Shown here: one piece after another, positions 6,812-7,593 of the stretch
Numbering within the stretch: the first letter of the stretch is position 1
Layout: each line of letters begins with the position of its first letter
Origin: Alistipes sp.
GTDB lineage: Bacteria > Bacteroidota > Bacteroidia > Bacteroidales > Rikenellaceae
Reading direction: 5' to 3'
NCBI GenBank assembly: GCA_017561105.1
Contig: JAFZDR010000165.1
Coordinates: forward strand, 1 to 7,593
DNA length: 7,593 nucleotides
Notes under the pieces: generated by a model
Database searches by the model: none
Seen by the model: only the letters and a program-made list of their open reading frames with translations
What the model was told of the DNA's origin: nothing
Program-made: the position numbers and the translations under genes

Positions 6812-6843
6812 GAAAATTATTTCATTTCTAAAATCCCTCCAAA
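6812..6843 (-). promoter_or_regulatory. Weak promoter-like match in repeat copy 2
   Basis: The same element as in copy 1, 153 bases upstream: TTTG (6843-6840), 20 bases, TAATTTTC (6819-6812) on the minus strand. If the copy 1 element works, the duplication would have given asd two tandem promoters, with the copy 1 palindrome between this one and the gene. It is a one-mismatch match found by eye and may be chance. Confidence 0.2.
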
Positions 6844-6863
6844 CCTCCCTTTGTAAAGGGAAG
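6844..6863. repeat. Imperfect palindrome in repeat copy 2
   Basis: This is the counterpart of the palindrome in copy 1. The arms CCTCCCTTT (6844-6852) and AAAGGGAAG (6855-6863) pair except for one C-A mismatch, and the loop has lost one base. The two changes between the copies that fall here weaken rather than preserve the stem, so pairing has not been strictly maintained in this copy. Confidence 0.6.
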
Positions 6864-6930
6864 CTTGTCGCTGCGCTCCAATAAGGTTTCGTTTGTTGTT
6901 ATGTTGTTACTAATTTTTTCGGTTTTCTGA

Positions 6931-6970
6931 GGTTGTTAGGGGTTGTTAGGGGTTATTAGAGGTTATTAGT
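6931..6970. repeat. 10-bp tandem repeat, four units
   Basis: Four consecutive decamers read GGTTGTTAGG, GGTTGTTAGG, GGTTATTAGA and GGTTATTAGT (plus strand), and the next ten bases (GTTTCTAATT) may be a fifth, decayed unit. The array lies 48 bases downstream of the penicillin-binding protein stop. The rest of this end of the gap (6971-7017) is AT-rich and shows nothing else I can name. Confidence 0.85.
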
Positions 6971-7017
6971 GTTTCTAATTACTCACCACTCTCTATTCAA
7001 AAGTTTTCTGTTTCTCC

Positions 7018-7593
7018 TTAATCGAAGAACTCATCTTGCTTTGCAGCTTCGGCTGCTGCGGGAGTTTCGGCATCTTCACACTCAACCGCCTGCCACGATG
7101 CCGGGCGAGTAAACTTATCGCTCTTGTTTATCGGTATATTAGGGTCGTTATGCACTCGGCGCAAGAAATCGCCCACGATAGGCAATGCCATAACCGAACC
7201 CTCGCCCTTGCGACCAAGGTTGATGGACTGATCCTCGGCACCAACCCACGCTCCGGCAACCAACTTCGGAGTAATACCCATAAACCAAGCATCGCGGTTG
7301 TCGTTTGTGGTACCTGTCTTACCGGCAATTTCAACGCCCTGCATATCGTAACCCCAAACCATACGGCGACCTGTTCCGCGGGTGATTACATTCTGCATCA
7401 TGGTGAGCATGGTATATGCCGACTCCTTGCTGATAGCATCCTGCGACGATGAGGAGAACGACGATATAAGGTTACCCTGTCTATCCTCGATATGCGTTAC
7501 GAAAATCGGAGTTGTATAGACACCCTCGTTCGCGAAGGTCGAGTAGGCGCTAACCATCTCATACACATTCGATTCGAAAGTTCCGACACACAA
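7018..7593 (-). CDS. Class A penicillin-binding protein (PBP1A-type), C-terminal part (partial)
   Basis: Class A PBPs are inner-membrane enzymes that polymerise glycan strands and cross-link their peptides. Only the last 191 codons are here; the gene starts beyond base 7593. The first codon in the window is TTG, read as an internal Leu and not a start, because LCVGTFESNVYEMVSAYSTF is the middle of the conserved transpeptidase block that precedes the KTG box. ANEGVYTTPIF and ITRGTGRR follow, then the active-site K-T-G triad in AGKTGTTNDNRD (residues 91-102 of the fragment) and AWFMGITPKLVAGAWVG, all typical of the transpeptidase domain. The catalytic SxxK serine and the glycosyltransferase domain would lie upstream, outside the window. 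The tail after about residue 165 is acidic and Ala-rich and probably disordered. The bifunctional class is inferred from these motifs, so I leave the symbol empty (mrcA/ponA are used for relatives). Confidence 0.92.
   Translation of the reverse strand: MCVGTFESNVYEMVSAYSTFANEGVYTTPIFVTHIEDRQGNLISSFSSSSQDAISKESAYTMLTMMQNVITRGTGRRMVWGYDMQGVEIAGKTGTTNDNRDAWFMGITPKLVAGAWVGAEDQSINLGRKGEGSVMALPIVGDFLRRVHNDPNIPINKSDKFTRPASWQAVECEDAETPAAAEAAKQDEFFD

Larger units (their letters stand above)
6581..6926. repeat. Tandem direct repeat, about 153 bp, two full copies plus a decayed third
   Basis: Copy 1 is 6581-6733 (153 bp) and copy 2 is 6734-6885 (152 bp). I count four substitutions and one single-base deletion between them, about 97% identity. 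A third, shorter and more diverged piece (6886-6926, about 34 of 41 bases alike) follows in phase. Copy 1 begins two bases beyond the asd start codon, so the asd leader is one end of the unit. Each unit contains two copies of TTATGTTTTT spaced 19 bases apart, a segment GAGTGGGACGAATTATGAAA, and a palindrome. This looks like a recent tandem duplication of an extragenic repeat. The sequence CTCCAAACCTCCCTTTG with its palindrome resembles dispersed palindromic repeats of bacterial intergenic regions, but I cannot test whether it occurs elsewhere in the genome. No transposase or coding gene is present. Confidence 0.93.

Noticed and set aside
6596..6856. Plus-strand open frame of 86 aa with an internal repeat
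   Set aside because: It is the 153-bp tandem repeat read through; the unit is 51 codons, so the frame stays open and the peptide repeats. The KIPPNLPLSKGG-like stretch is simply the translated palindromic repeat. No start signals or family match.
6579..7017. Possible insertion-sequence remnant or small RNA gene in the gap
   Set aside because: No transposase fragment, terminal inverted repeats with target duplication, or tRNA-like fold was seen; the gap is explained by the two tandem repeats.
7591..7593. TTG as a start codon of the penicillin-binding protein fragment
   Set aside because: The translated sequence begins in the middle of the conserved transpeptidase domain, so the gene must start outside the window.

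Overview
The window is an ordinary chromosomal stretch of a Bacteroidota genome, most likely order Bacteroidales and possibly Alistipes/Rikenellaceae. The evidence is protein similarity recalled from memory (Bacteroidetes-type omega subunit, BamD, CoaBC, RecN), a -33 TTTG / -7 TAnnTTTG promoter, and a near absence of Shine-Dalgarno sites. The genus is a guess. All eight recognisable genes lie on the minus strand, so transcription runs from high to low coordinates.

Layout in transcription order. First is the C-terminal part of a class A penicillin-binding protein (7593-7018), cut by the window edge. Next comes a 439-base non-coding stretch (7017-6579) with a 10-bp tandem repeat and a roughly 153-bp tandem repeat (two near-identical copies plus a decayed third) that carries a palindrome and abuts the start codon of asd. 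Then asd (6578-5568), for aspartate-semialdehyde dehydrogenase. A short gap follows with a terminator-like hairpin and a clear Bacteroidetes-type promoter (5503-5472).

That promoter heads a tightly packed six-gene run: bamD, rpoZ (omega), coaBC, recN, a lipoprotein substrate-binding protein, and the start of a FecCD/BtuC-type permease that leaves the window at base 1. Gaps are 1, 6, 7 and 11 bases, and the last pair overlaps by one base (TAATG). The first four are housekeeping genes: outer-membrane protein assembly, transcription, coenzyme A synthesis and double-strand break repair. The last two begin an iron-siderophore/haem/cobalamin-type ABC importer.

I found no convincing new system, mobile element, CRISPR array, tRNA or rRNA. 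The points most worth a second look are the tandem repeat upstream of asd, a BamD that lacks the usual lipobox cysteine, and two altered positions in the CoaC half of CoaBC.
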